A stretch of 64,000 nucleotides of DNA, from contig NW_027488908.1 in assembly GCF_050948215.1 (NCBI RefSeq), positions 1-64,000 of the forward strand, given 5' to 3'. The DNA comes from Halictus rubicundus (Eukaryota > Arthropoda > Insecta > Hymenoptera > Halictidae). Made by a program: the position numbers and the translations under genes. The notes beneath the pieces were generated by a model. That model saw only the letters and a program-made list of their open reading frames with translations, had not been told where the DNA came from and ran no database searches. Of the stretch, positions 41,196 to 56,400 are shown in pieces (the stretch's first letter is position 1; the number at the start of each line of letters is the position of its first letter).

Positions 41196-44100
41196 GAGGA
41201 TAGGATAGGATAGAGGATAGGATCGGATAGAGGATAGGATAGGATAGGATAGAGGATAGGATAGGATAGAGTATACGATATAAGATTGGATAGGATAGAG
41301 GATAGGATACGATAGAGGATAGGATAGGATAGAGTATAGGATTGAATAGAGGATAGGATAGGTGATTGGATATGATAGAGGATAGGATAGGGGATTGGAT
41401 AGGATAGAGGATAGGATAGGATAGAGTATACGATAGAAGATTGGATAGGATAGAGGATAGGATACGATAGAGGATAGGATAGGATAGAGTATAGGATTGA
41501 ATAGAGGATAGGATAGGTGATTGGATATGATAGAGGATAGGATAGGGGATTGGATAGGATAGAGGATAGGATAGGATAGAGGATAGGATAGGGGATTATA
41601 TTGTACAGAAGATAGGAGACGATAGAGGATAGGATAGGATAGAGGATAGGATAGGATAGAGGATAGGATAGGATAGAGGATACGATAGGATAGAGGACAT
41701 TATAGAGAATAGGATAGGATAGAGGATAGGATAGGATAGAGGATATGATAGGGGATTGGATAGGATAGAGGATAATATTGAGGATAGATTATACGAAAGA
41801 GGATAGGATATGATAGCGGATACGATATTATAGAGGAAAGGAAAGGATAGAGGATAGGATAGGATAGAGGATTGTATAGAGGATTGGATAGCATGGAGGA
41901 CAGGATAGGATAGGATAGATGATATTATAGGAAAGAGGATAGGATATGATAGAGGATACGATATTATAGAGGATAGGAAAGGATAGAGGATCGGATAGGA
42001 TAGAGGATTGGATAGGATAGAGGATACGATAGGATAGAGAATAGGATGGAGGATAGGATAGGATAGAGAATAGGATAGAGGATATGATAGAGGATACGAT
42101 ATTATAGTGGATAGGAAAGGATAGAGGATCGGATAGGATAGAGGATACGATAGGATAGAGAATAGGATAGAGGATAGGATAGGATAGAGAATAGGATAGA
42201 GGATAGGACAGAGGATTGGATAGGATAGGATAGTGCATAAGATAGGATTGAGGATAGGATAGGAGATTGGATAGGAGAGAGGACAGGAGACGATAGAGGA
42301 TAGGATAGGATATAGGATTGGATAGGATAGAGGATAGGATACGATAGAGGATAGGATAGGATAGAGGATAGGATAGGGGATTGGATAGGATAGTTGATGG
42401 AATAGGATAGAGGATAGGATAGGATAGAGGATAGGATAGGATAGAGGATAGGATAGGATAGAGGATAGGATAGGATAGAGTATAGGATAGGATAGAGGAT
42501 AGTATAGGATAGAGGATAGGATAGGATAGAGGATAGGATAGGATAGAGGATAGGATAGGATAGCGGATACGATATTATAGTGGAGAGGATAGGATAGAGG
42601 ATCGGATAGGGGATTGGATAGGATAGAGGATAGAATAACAGATTGGATAGGATAGAGGACAGGAGACGATAGAGGATAGGATAGGATAGAGGATATGACA
42701 GGATAGAAGATATAATAGGATAGAGGATAGGATAGGATAGAGGATAGGATAGGATAGAGAATAGGATAGGATAGAGGATAGGATACGATACAGGAGAGGA
42801 TACGATAGAGTATAGGATAGAGGATAGGATAGCATAGAGGATAGGATACGATAGGTGATAGGATACGATAGAGTATAGGATAGAGGATAGGATAGGATAG
42901 AGGATACGATATTATAGACGATAGGATAGGATAGAGGATACGATATAAATAGAGGATAGAGGATAGGATAGGATAGAGTATAGAATTGAATAGAGGATAG
43001 GATAGGTGATTGGATAAGATAGAGGATAGGATAGGGGATTGGATAGGATAGAGGATAGGATAGGTTAGAGGATAGGATAGGGGATTGGATAGGATAGGGG
43101 ATAGGATAGGTTAGAGAATACGATAGGATAGAGGGTAGGATGGCATAGTGGATAGGAGACGATAGAGGATAGGATAGGATAGCGGATAGGATAGGGTTTA
43201 GGATAGGATAGAGGATAGGATAGGATAGAGGATCGGATAGGATAGAGTATAGGTTATAGGATTGGATAGGATAGAGGATAGGATTGAGGATAGATTATAC
43301 GATAGAGGATAGGATAGGATAGAGGATAGGAGAGGATAGAGGATAGGATACGATAGAGTAAAGGATATAGGACTGGATAGGATAGAGTATAGAATTGAAT
43401 AGAGGACAGGGTAGGTGATTGGATATGATAGAGGATAGGATAGGGGATTGGATAGGATAGAGGATAGGATAGGATAGAGAATAGGATAGAGGATAGGATA
43501 GGATAGACAATAGGATAGAGGATAGGATATAGTTGAGGATAGGATAGAATAGAGGATAGGATAGGATAGAGGAAAGGATAGGATTGAGGATAGGATAGAG
43601 GATCGGATAGGATTGAGGATAGGATAGGATAGAGGATAGGATAGGATAGAGGATAGGATAGAGGATAGGATAGGATAGACAACAGGATAGAGGATAGGAT
43701 AGGATTGAGGATAGGATAGAATAGAGGATAGGATAGGATAGAGGAAAGGATAGGATAGAGGATAGGATAGGATAGGATAGAGGATAGGATATGATAGAGG
43801 ATAGGATAGGATAGAGGATAGGAGACGATAGAGGACAGGATAGGATAGGATAGATGATATTATAGGAAAGAGGATAGGATATGATAGAGGATACGATATT
43901 ATAGAGGATAGGAAAGGATAGAGGATCGGATAGTATAGAGGATTGGATAGGATAGAGGATACGATAGGATAGAGAATAGGTTAGAGGATAGGATAGTGCA
44001 TAAGATAGGATTGAGGATAGGATAGGAGATTGGATAGGAGAGAGGACAGGAGACGATAGAGGATAGGATAGGATAGAGGATAGTTTAGGATAGAGGATAG

Positions 44101-47100
44101 GATAGGATAGAGGATAGGATAGGATTGAGGGTAGGATAGGATAGTGGATAGGATAGGATAGAGGATACGATATTATAGAGGATAGAATAGGATAGAGGAT
44201 AGGGGATTGGATAGGATAGAGGATAGAATAGGATAGAGGATAGGATAGGGTAGGATAGAGGATAGGATAGGATAGAGGATAGGATAGGATAGAGGATAGG
44301 ATAGGATAGAGGATAGGATAGGATAGAGGATAGGATAGGATAGAGGATTGGATAGGATAGAGGATAGCAGACGATAGAGGTTGGGATAGGATAGAGGATA
44401 GGATAGGATAGAGGATAGGATAGGTTAGAAAATAGGATAGGATAGAGGATAGGATAGGAAAGCGGATAGGATATGATTGGGGATAGGATAGGATAGAGGA
44501 TAGGATAGGATAGAAAATGGGATAGGATAGAGTATACGAGACGATAGAGGATAGGATAGAGAATAGGATATAGGATTGGATAGGATACGATAGAGGATAG
44601 GATAGGATAGGATAGTGGATAGGATCAGATAGAGGATAGGATCGGATAGAGGATAGGATAGGGGATTGGATAGGATAGAGGATAGGATAGGATAGAGGAT
44701 AGGATAGGATAGAGGATAGGATAGGATAGAGGATGGGATAGGATAGAGGATAACATAGGGGATTGGATAGGATAGAGGATAGGAGACGATAGAGGATGGG
44801 TCAGGACAGAGGATAGGATAGAGGATAGGATAGGATAGAGGATAGGATAGGATAGAGGTTGACATAGGGGATTGGATAGGATAGAGGATAGGATACGATA
44901 GAGGATAGGATAGGATAGAGGATAGGGTAGGATAGAGGATCGGATAGGATAGAGGATAGGATAGGATTGAGGGTAGGATAGGATAGTGGATAGGATAGGA
45001 TAGAGGATACGATATTATAGAGGATAGAATAGGATAGAGGATAGGATACGATACAGGAGAGGATACGATAGAGTATAGGATAGAGGATAGGATAGCATAG
45101 AGGACAGGATACGATAGGTGATAGGATACGATAGAGTATAGGATAGAGGATAGGATAGGATAGAGGATACGATATTATAGACGATAGGATAGGATAGAGG
45201 ATACGATATAAATAGAGGATAGAGGATAGGATAGGATAGAGTATAGAATTGAATAGAGGATAGGATAGGTGATTGGATAAGATAGAGGATAGGATAGGGG
45301 ATTGGATAGGATAGGGGATAGGATAGGTTAGAGAATACGATAGGATAGAGGGTAGGATGGCATAGTGGATAGGAGACGATAGAGGATAGGATAGGATAGC
45401 GGATAGGATAGGGTTTAGGATAGGATAGAGGATAGGATAGGATAGAGGATCGGATAGGATAGAGTATAGGTTATAGGATTGGATAGGATAGAGGATAGGA
45501 TTGAGGATAGATTATACGATAGAGGATAGGATAGGATAGAGGATAGGAGAGGATAGAGGATAGGATACGATAGAGTAAAGGATATAGGACTGGATAGGAT
45601 AGAGTATAGAATTGAATAGAGGACAGGGTAGGTGATTGGATATGATAGAGGATAGGATAGGGGATTGGATAGGATAGAGGATAGGATAGGATAGAGAATA
45701 GGATAGAGGATAGGATAGGATAGACAATAGGATAGAGGATAGGATATAGTTGAGGATAGGATAGAATAGAGGATAGGATAGGATAGAGGAAAGGATAGGA
45801 TTGAGGATAGGATAGAGGATCGGATAGGATTGAGGATAGGATAGGATAGAGGATAGGATAGGATAGAGGATAGGATAGAGGATAGGATAGGATAGACAAC
45901 AGGATAGAGGATAGGATAGGATTGAGGATAGGATAGAATAGAGGATAGGATAGGATAGAGGAAAGGATAGGATAGAGGATAGGATAGGATAGGATAGAGG
46001 ATAGGATAGGATAGAGGATAGGATAGGATAGAGGATAGGAGACGATAGAGGACAGGATAGGATAGGATAGATGATATTATAGGAAAGAGGATAGGATATG
46101 ATAGAGGATACGATATTATAGAGGATAGGAAAGGATAGAGGATCGGATAGTATAGAGGATTGGATAGGATAGAGGATACGATAGGATAGAGAATAGGTTA
46201 GAGGATAGGATAGTGCATAAGATAGGATTGAGGATAGGATAGGAGATTGGATAGGAGAGAGGACAGGAGACGATAGAGGATAGGATAGGATATAGGATTG
46301 GATAGGATAGTGGATAGGATACGATAGAGGATAGGATAGGATAGAGGATAGGATAGGATAGAGGATTGGATAGGATAGAGGATAGGAGACGATAGAGGTT
46401 GGGATAGGATAGAGGATAGGATAGGATAGAGGATAGGATAGGATAGAGGTTAACATAGGGGATTGGATAGGATAGAGGATAGGATACGATAGAGGATAGG
46501 ATAGGATAGAGGATAGTTTAGGATAGAGGATAGGATAGGATAGAGGATAGGATAGGATTGAGGGTAGGATAGGATAGTGGATAGGATAGGATAGAGGATA
46601 CGATATTATAGAGGATAGAATAGGATAGAGGATAGGGGATTGGATAGGATAGAGGATAGAATAGGATAGAGGATAGGATAGGGTAGGATAGAGGATAGGA
46701 TAGGATAGAGGATAGGATAGGATAGAGGATAGGATAGGATAGAGGATAGGATAGGATAGAGGATAGGATAGGATAGAGGATTGGATAGGATAGAGGATAG
46801 CAGACGATAGAGGTTGGGATAGGATAGAGGATAGGATAGGATAGAGGATAGGATAGGTTAGAAAATAGGATAGGATAGAGGATAGGATAGGAAAGCGGAT
46901 AGGATATGATTGGGGATAGGATAGGATAGAGGATAGGATAGGATAGAAAATGGGATAGGATAGAGTATACGAGACGATAGAGGATAGGATAGAGAATAGG
47001 ATATAGGATTGGATAGGATACGATAGAGGATAGGATAGGATAGGATAGTGGATAGGATCAGATAGAGGATAGGATCGGATAGAGGATAGGATAGGGGATT

Positions 47101-48453
47101 GGATAGGATAGAGGATAGGATAGGATAGAGGATAGGATAGGATAGAGGATAGGATAGGATAGAGGATGGGATAGGATAGAGGATAACATAGGGGATTGGA
47201 TAGGATAGAGGATAGGAGACGATAGAGGATGGGTCAGGACAGAGGATAGGATAGAGGATAGGATAGGATAGAGGATAGGATAGGATAGAGGTTGACATAG
47301 GGGATTGGATAGGATAGAGGATAGGATACGATAGAGGATAGGATAGGATAGAGGATAGGGTAGGATAGAGGATCGGATAGGATAGAGGATAGGATAGGAT
47401 TGAGGGTAGGATAGGATAGTGGATAGGATAGGATAGAGGATACGATAGGGGATTGGATAGGATAGAGGATAGAATAACAGATTGGATAGGATAGAGGACA
47501 GGAGACGATAGAGGATAGGATAGGATAGACGATAGGATAGGATAGAAGATATAATAGGATAGAGGATAGGATAGGATACAGGATAGGATAGGATAGAGAA
47601 TAGGATAGGATAGAGGATAGGATACGATACAGGAGAGGATACGATAGAGTATAGGATAGAGGATAGGATAGCATAGAGGATAGGATACGATAGGTGATAG
47701 GATACGATAGAGTATAGGATAGAGGATAGGATAGGATAGAGGATACGATATTATAGACGATAGGATAGGATAGAGGATACGATATAAATAGAGGATAGAG
47801 GATAGGATAGGATAGAGTATAGAATTGAATAGAGGATAGGATAGGTGATTGGATAAGATAGAGGATAGGATAGGGGATTGGATAGGATAGAGGATAGGAT
47901 AGGTTAGAGGATAGGATAGGGGATTGGATAGGATAGGGGATAGGATAGGTTAGAGAATACGATAGGATAGAGGGTAGGATGGCATAGTGGATAGGAGACG
48001 ATAGAGGATAGGATAGGATAGCGGATAGGATAGGGTTTAGGATAGGATAGAGGATAGGATAGGATAGAGGATCGGATAGGATAGAGTATAGGTTATAGGA
48101 TTGGATAGGATAGAGGATAGGATTGAGGATAGATTATACGATAGAGGATAGGATAGGATAGAGGATAGGAGAGGATAGAGGATAGGATACGATAGAGTAA
48201 AGGATATAGGACTGGATAGGATAGAGTATAGAATTGAATAGAGGACAGGGTAGGTGATTGGATATGATAGAGGATAGGATAGGGGATTGGATAGGATAGA
48301 GGATAGGATAGGATAGAGAATAGGATGGAGGATAGGATAGGATAGACAATAGGATAGAGGATAGGATATAATTGAGGATAGGATAGAATAGAGGATAGGA
48401 TAGGATAGAGGAAAGGATAGGATTGAGGATAGGATAGAGGATCGGATAGGATT
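41196..48453. repeat. 7,258-bp superunit, copy 2
   Basis: This is the right copy of the superduplication. It begins directly after copy 1 without spacer. Identity with copy 1 continues 28 bp past the nominal end, to 48481, because the sequence then still matches the beginning of copy 2; it breaks at 48482 (A where 41224 has C). The two copies share about 7,286 bp in total. The absence of visible differences in DNA that is otherwise variant-rich means either a very recent duplication or an assembly artefact. Confidence 0.88.
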
Positions 48454-49239
48454 GAGGATAGGATAGGATAGAGGATAGGATAGGATAGAGGATAGGATAG
48501 AGGATAGGATAGGATAGACAACAGGATAGAGGATAGGATAGGATTGAGGATAGGATAGAATAGAGGATAGGATAGGATAGAGGAAAGGATAGGATAGAGG
48601 ATAGGTTAGGATAGGATAGAGGATAGGATAGGATAGAGGATAGGATAGGATAGAGGATAGGAGACGATAGAGGACAGGATAGGATAGGATAGATGATATT
48701 ATAGGAAAGAGGATAGGATATGATAGAGGATACGATATTATAGAGGATAGGAAAGGATCGAGGATCGGATAGTATAGAGGATTGGATAGGATAGAGGATA
48801 GGATAGGATAGAGGATAGGATAGGATAGAGGATAGGATAGGATAGAGGATAGGATAGGATAGAGGATAGGATAGAATAGAGGATAGGATAGGATAGAGGA
48901 TAGGATAGGATAGAGGATAGGATAGGATTGGATAGAGAATAGGATAGGATAGATGATATTATAAGAAAGACGATAGGATATGATAGAGGATACGATATTA
49001 TAGAGGATAGGTTAGGATAGAGGATCGGATAGGATAGAGGATTGTATAGGGGATTGGATAGGATAGAGGATAGGATAGGATAGAGGATAGGATAGAGGAT
49101 AGGATAGGATAGAGGATAGGAGACGATAGAGGATAGGATAGGATAGAGGATAGGATAGAGGATAGGATAGAGGATAGGATAGGATAGAGGATAGGAGACG
49201 ATAGAGGATAGGATAGGATAGAGGATAGGATAGGATAGG

Positions 49240-49670
49240 ATAGGATAGAGGATAGGATAGGATAGAGTATAGGTTATAGGATTGGATAGGATAGAGGATA
49301 AAATTGAGGATAGATTATACGAAAGAGGATAGGACATGATAGAGGATACGATATTATAGAGGAAAGGAAAGGATAGAGGATCGGATAGGATAGAGGATTG
49401 GATAGGATAGAGGATAGGATAGAGGATAGGATAGAGGATAGGATAGGATAGAGGATAGGAGACGATAGAGGATAGGATAGGATAGAGGATAGGATAGGAT
49501 AGGATAGGATAGAGGATAGGATAGGATAGAGTATAGGTTATAGGATTGGATAGGATAGAGGATAAAATTGAGGATAGATTATACGAAAGAGGATAGGACA
49601 TGATAGAGGATACGATATTATAGAGGAAAGGAAAGGATAGAGGATCGGATAGGATAGAGGATTGGATAGG
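49240..49670. repeat. 264-bp tandem duplication
   Basis: The segment with GTATAGGTTATAGG, GGATAAAATTGAGG, GATTATACGAAAG and GGACATGATAG is present twice. The first marker starts at 49267 and the second at 49531. GGACATGATAG and the AAAATTGAGG form seem limited to these copies, which suggests a local event after the higher-order unit arrived here. Confidence 0.78.
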
Positions 49671-51449
49671 ATAGAGGATACGATAGGATAGAGAATAGGA
49701 TGGAGGATAGGATAGGATAGAGAATAGGATAGAGGATATGATAGAGGATACGATATTATAGAGGATAGGAAAGGATAGAGGATCGGATAGGATAGAGGAT
49801 ACGATAGGATAGAGAATAGGATAGAGGATAGGATAGGATAGAGAATAGGATAGAGGATAGGACAGAGGATTGGATAGGATAGGATAGTGCATAAGATAGG
49901 ATTGAGGATAGGATAGGAGATTGGATAGGAGAGAGGACAGGAGACGATAGAGGATAGGATAGGATATAGGATTGGATAGGGTAGAGGATAGGATACGATA
50001 GAGGATAGGATAGGATAGAGGATAGGACAGGGGATTGGATAGGATAGTTGATGGAATAGGATACAGGATAGGATAGGATAGAGGATAGGATAGGATAGAG
50101 GATAGGATAGGATAGAGGATAGGATAGGATAGAGGATAGGATAGGATAGAGGATAGGATAGGATAGAGGATAGGATAGGATAGCGGATACGATATTATAG
50201 TGGAGAGGATAGGATAGAGGATCGGATAGGGGATTGGATAGGATAGAGGATAGAATAACAGATTGGATAGGATAGAGGACAGGAGACGATAGAGGATAGG
50301 ATAGGATAGAGGATAGGATAGGATAGAAGATATAATAGGATAGAGGATAGGATAGGATAGAGGATAGGATAGGATAGAGTATAGAATTGAATAGAGGATA
50401 GGATAGGTGATTGGATAAGATAGAGGATAGGATAGGGGATTGGATAGGATAGAGGATAGGATAGGTTAGAGGATAGGATAGGGGATTGGATAGGATAGGG
50501 GATAGGATAGGTTAGAGAATACGATAGGATAGAGGGTAGGATGGCATAGTGGATAGGAGACAATAGAGGATAGGATAGGATAGCGGATAGGATAGGGTTT
50601 AGGATAGGATAGAGGATAGGATAGGATAGAGGATCGGATAGGATAGAGTATAGGTTATAGGATTGGATAGGATAGAGGATAGGATTGAGGATAGATTATA
50701 CGATAGAGGATAGGATAGGATAGATGATAGGAGAGGATAGAGGATAGGATACGATAGAGTAAAGGATATAGGACTGGATAGGATAGAGTATAGAATTGAA
50801 TAGAGGACAGGGTAGGTGATTGGATATGATAGAGGATAGGATAGGGGATTGGATAGGATAGAAGACAGGATAGGATGGAGTATAGAATAGGATAGAGGAT
50901 AGGATAGGATGGAGTATAGAATAGGATAGAGGATAGGATAGGATAGAGGATAGGATAGGATTGAGGATAGGATAGGATACTGGATAGGATAGGATAGAGG
51001 ATAGGATAGGATAGAGAATAGGATAGAGGATAGGATAGGATAGACAATAGGATAGAGGATAGGATATAATTGAGGATAGGATAGAATAGAGGATAGGATA
51101 GGATAGAGGAAAGGATAGGATTGAGGATAGGATAGAGGATCGGATAGGATTGAGGATAGGTTAGGATAGAGGATAGGATAGGATAGAGGATAGGATAGAG
51201 GATAGGATAGGATAGACAACAGGATAGAGGATAGGATAGGATTGAGGATAGGATAGAATAGAGGATAGGATAGGATAGAGGAAAGGATAGGATAGAGGAT
51301 AGGATAGGATAGGATAGAGGATAGGATAGAATAGAGGATAGGATAGGATAGAGGATAGGAGACGATAGAGGACAGGATAGGATAGGATAGATGATATTAT
51401 AGGAAAGAGGATAGGATATGATAGAGGATACGATATTATAGAGGATAGG

Positions 51450-53447
51450 AAAGGATAGAGGATCGGATAGGATAGTGGATAGGATACGATAGAGGATAGG
51501 ATAGGATAGAGGATAGGATAGGATAGAGCATAGGATAGGATAGAGGATAGGATAGGTTAGAGAATAGTATAGGATAGAGGATAGGATAGGAAAGCGGATA
51601 GGATATGATAGGGGATAGGATAGGATAGAGGATAGGATAGGGGATTGGATAGGATAGGATAGTATAGAAAATGGGATAGGATAGAGTATACGAGACGATA
51701 GAGGATAGGATAGAGAATAGGATATAGGATTGGATAGGATACGATACAGGATAGGATAGGATAGAGGATTGGATAGGATAGAGGATAGGAGACGATAGAG
51801 GTTGGGATAGGATAGAGGATAGGATAGGATAGAGGATAGGATAGGATAGAGGTTAACATAGGGGATTGGATAGGATAGAGGATAGGATACGATAGAGGAT
51901 AGGATAGGATAGAGGGTAGGGTAGGATAGAGGATAGGATAGGATAGAGGATAGGATAGGATTGAGGGTAGGATAGGATAGTGGATAGGATAGGATAGAGG
52001 ATACGATATTATAGAGGATAGAATAGGATAGAGGATAGGGGATTGGTTAGGATAGAGGATAGGATAGGATAGAGGATACGATATTATAGACGATAGGATA
52101 GGATAGAGGATACGATATAAATAGAGGATAGAGGATAGGATAGGATAGAGTATAGAATTGAATAGAGGATAGGATAGGTGATTGGATAAGATAGAGGATA
52201 GGATAGGGGATTGGATAGGATAGAGGATAGGATAGGTTAGAGGATAGGATAGGGGATTGGATAGGATAGGGGATAGGATAGGTTAGAGAATACGATAGGA
52301 TAGAGGAAAGGATAGGATTGAGGATAGGATAGAGGATCGGATAGGATTGAGGATAGGTTAGGATAGAGGATAGGATAGGATAGAGGATAGGATAGAGGAT
52401 AGGATAGGATAGACAACAGGATAGAGGATAGGATAGGATTGAGGATAGGATAGAATAGAGGATAGGATAGGATAGAGGAAAGGATAGGATAGAGGATAGG
52501 ATAGGATAGGATAGAGGATAGGATAGGATAGAGGATAGGATAGGATAGAGGATAGGATAGGATAGAGGATAGGAGACGATAGAGGACAGGATAGGATAGG
52601 ATAGATGATATTATAGGAAAGAGGATAGGATATGATAGAGGATACGATATTATAGAGGATAGGAAAGGATAGAGGATCGGATAGGATAGAGGATTGGATA
52701 GGATAGAGGATACGATAGGATAGAGAATAGGATAGAGGATAGGATAGTGCATAAGATAGGATTGAGGATAGGATAGGAGATTGGATAGGAGAGAGGACAG
52801 GAGACGATAGAGGATAGGATAGGATATAGGATTGGATAGGATAGTGGATAGGATACGATAGAGGATAGGATAGGATAGAGGATAGGATAGGATAGAGCAT
52901 AGGATGGGATAGAGGATGGGATAGGTTAGAGAATAGTATAGGATAGAGGATAGGATAGGAAAGCGGATAGGATATGATAGGGGATAGGATAGGATAGAGG
53001 ATAGGATAGGGGATTGGATAGGATAGGATAGTATAGAAAATGGGATAGGATAGAGTATACGAGACGATAGAGGATAGGATAGAGAATAGGATATAGGATT
53101 GGATAGGATACGATACAGGATAGGATAGGATAGAGGATTGGATAGGATAGAGGATAGGAGACGATAGAGGTTGGGATAGGATAGAGGATAGGATAGGATA
53201 GAGGATAGGATAGGATAGAGGTTAACATAGGGGATTGGATAGGATAGAGGATAGGATACGATAGAGGATAGGATAGGATAGAGGATAGGGTAGGATAGAG
53301 GATAGGATAGGATAGAGGATAGGATAGGATTGAGGGTAGGATAGGATAGTGGATAGGATAGGATAGAGGATACGATATTATAGAGGATAGAATAGGATAG
53401 AGGATAGGGGATTGGTTAGGATAGAGGATAGGATAGGATAGAGGATA
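51450..53447. repeat. Duplicated 0.63-kb blocks, 1369 bp apart
   Basis: The blocks at about 51450-52078 and 52819-53447 share the same ordered variants at a constant offset of 1369 bp; for example GGTTAGAGAATAG starts at 51555 and 52924. They differ at a few bases (GAGCATAGGATAGG against GAGCATAGGATGGG; GAGGGTAGGGTAGG against GAGGATAGGGTAGG). They diverge at the right, where the first copy runs into ACGATATTATAGACG and the second into GGATAGGGTAGG. The DNA between them is a fragment of the 2.2-2.6 kb higher-order unit. Confidence 0.78.
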
Positions 53448-56400
53448 GGATAGGGTAGGATAGAGGATAGGATAGGATAGAGGATAGGATAGGATAGAGG
53501 ATAGGATAGGATAGAGGATAGGATAGGATAGAGGATAGGATAGGATAGAGGATTGGATAGGATAGAGGATAGGAGACGATAGAGGTTTTGATAGGATAGA
53601 GGATAGGATAGGATAGAGGATAGTATAGGATAGAGGATAGGATAGGAAAGCGGATAGGATATGATAGGGGATAGGATAGGATAGAGGATAGGATAGGGGA
53701 TTGGATAGGATAGGATAGGATAGAAAATGGGATAGGATAGAGTATACGAGACGATAGAGGATAGGATAGAGAATAGGATATAGGATTGGATAGGATACGA
53801 TACAGGATAGGATAGGATAGAGGATTGGATGGGATAGAGGATAGGATACGATAGAGGATAGGATAGGATAGAGGATAGGGTAGGATAGAGGATAGGATAG
53901 GATAGAGGATAGGATAGGATTGAGGGTATGATAGGATAGTGGATAGGATAGGATAGAGGATACGATATTATAGAGGATAGAATAGGATAGAGGATAGGGG
54001 ATTGGATAGGATAGAGGATAGGATAGGGTAGGATAGAGGATAGGATAGGATAGAAAATGGGATAGGATAGAGTATACGAGACGATAGAGGATAGGATAGA
54101 GAATAGGATATAGGATTGGATAGGATACGATAGAGGATAGGATAGGATAGGATAGTGGATAGGATCAGATACAGGATAGGATCGGATAGAGGATAGGATA
54201 GGGGATTGGATAGGATAGAGGATAGGATAGGATAGAGGATAGGATAGGATAGAGGATACGATATTATAAAGGATAGGATAGGATAGAGGATAGGATAGGA
54301 TAGAGGATAGGATAGGATAGAGGATAGGATAGATTAGAGAATAGGATAGGATAGAGAGTAGGATGGCATAGAGGATAGCATAGAGAATAGGATAGGATAG
54401 AGGATGGGATAGGATAGAGGATAGGATAGGATAGAGGATAGGATAGGATAGAGGATAGGATAGGATAGATGATAGGATAGGATAGAGCATAGGATAGGAT
54501 AGAGGATAGGATAGGTTAGAGAATAGTATAGGATAGAGGATAGGATAGGAAAGCGGATAGGATATGATAGGGGATAGGATAGGATAGAGGATAGGATAGG
54601 GGATTGGATAGGATAGGATAGGATAGAAAATGGGATAGGATAGAGTATACGAGACGATAGAGGATAGGATAGAGAATAGGATATAGGATTGGATAGGATA
54701 CGATAGAGGATAGGATAGGATAGAGGATTGGATAGGATAGAGGATAGGAGACGATAGGGGTTGGGATAGGATAGAGGATAGGATAGGATAGAGGATACGA
54801 TAGGATAGAGGTTAACATAGGGGATTGGATAGGATAGAGGATAGGATACGATAGAGGATAGGATAGGATAGAGGATAGGGTAGGATAGAGGATCGGATAG
54901 GATAGAGGATAGGATAGGATTGAGGGTAGGATAGGCTAGTGGATAGGATAGGATAGAGGATACGATATTATAGAGGATACAATAGGATAGAGGATAGGGG
55001 ATTGGATAGGATAGAGGATAGGATAAGATAGGATAGAGGATAGGATAGGATAGGATAGGATAGAGGATAGGATAGGATAGAGGATAGGATAGGATAGAGG
55101 ATAGGATAGGATAGAGGATAGGATAGGATAGAGGATTGGATAGGATAGAGGATAGGAGACGATAGAGGTTGGGATAGGATAGAGGATAGGATAGGATAGA
55201 GGATAGGATAGGTTAGAGAATAGGATAGGATGGAGGATAGGATTGGAAAGCGGATAGGATATGATTGGGGATAGGATAGGATAGAGGATAGGATAGGATA
55301 GAAAATGGGATAGGATAGAGTATACGAGACGATAGAGGATAGGATACAGTATAGGATATAGGATTGGATAGGATACGATAGAGGACAGGATAGGATATTA
55401 TAGTGGATAGGATCAGATAGAGGATAGGATCGGATAGAGGATAGGTTAGGGGATTGGATAGGATAGAGGATAGGATAGGATAGAGGATAAGATAGGATAG
55501 AGGATAGGATAGGATAGCGGATAGGATATGATAGAGGGTAGGATAGGATAGAGGATAGATAGGATAGGATAGAGGATGGGATAGGATAGAGGATACGATA
55601 TTATAAAGGATAGGATAGGATAGAGGATAGGATAGGATAGAGTATAGGATAGGATAGAGGATAGGATAGATTAGAGAATAGGATAGGATAGAGAGTAGGA
55701 TGGCATAGAGGATAGCATAGAGAATAGGATAGGATAGAGGATGGGATAGGATAGAGGATAACATAGGGGATTGGATAGGATAGAGGATAGGATAGGGGAT
55801 TGGATAGGTTAGAGAATAGGATATGATAGAGGATAGGATCGGATAGATGATAGGATGGGGGATTGGATACGATAGAGGATAGGATAGGATAGAGGATAGG
55901 ATAGGATAGAGGATAGGACAGGATAGAGGATAGGATAGGATAGAGGATAGGATAGGATAGAGGATAGGATAGGATAGAGGATAGGATAGGATAGAGGATA
56001 GGATTAGATAGAGGTTAACATAGGGGATTGGATAGGATAGAGGATAGGATACGATAGAGGATAGAATAGGATATAGGATAGGGTAGGATAGAGGATAGGA
56101 TAGGATAGGATAGAGGGTAGGATAGGATAGAGGATAGGATAGGATAGAGGATAGGATAGGATAGGATAGAGGATAGGATAGGATAGAGGATAGGATAGGA
56201 TAGAGGATAGGATAGGATAGAGGATGGAATATGATAGAGGATACGATATAATAGAGGATAGGATAGGATAGAGCATAGGATAGGATAGAGGATAGGATAG
56301 GTTAGAGAATAGTATAGGATAGAGGATAGGATAGGAAAGCGGATAGGATATGATAGGGGATAGGATAGGATAGAGGATATGATAGGGGATTGGATAGGAT

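Larger units (their letters stand above)
35989..50647. repeat. Higher-order repeat array, 2.2-2.6 kb units
   Basis: A marker unit beginning GTATAGGTTATAGGATTGG occurs at 35989, 38206, 40828, 43247, 45464, 48086 and 50648. It delimits units of 2217, 2622, 2419, 2217, 2622 and 2562 bp. The first three sum to 7,258 bp, and the pattern then repeats, which explains the superunit. Each unit carries ordered landmarks such as GATTATACGATAGAGG just after the marker, GACAACAGG, GATGATATTATAGG, GTGCATAAGATAGG and ACGATATAAATAGAGG. The units differ mainly by loss or gain of internal blocks (for example a GGGGATTGG/GGAGACGATAG block and a GGAAAGCGG/GGATCAGATAG block). Confidence 0.83.
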
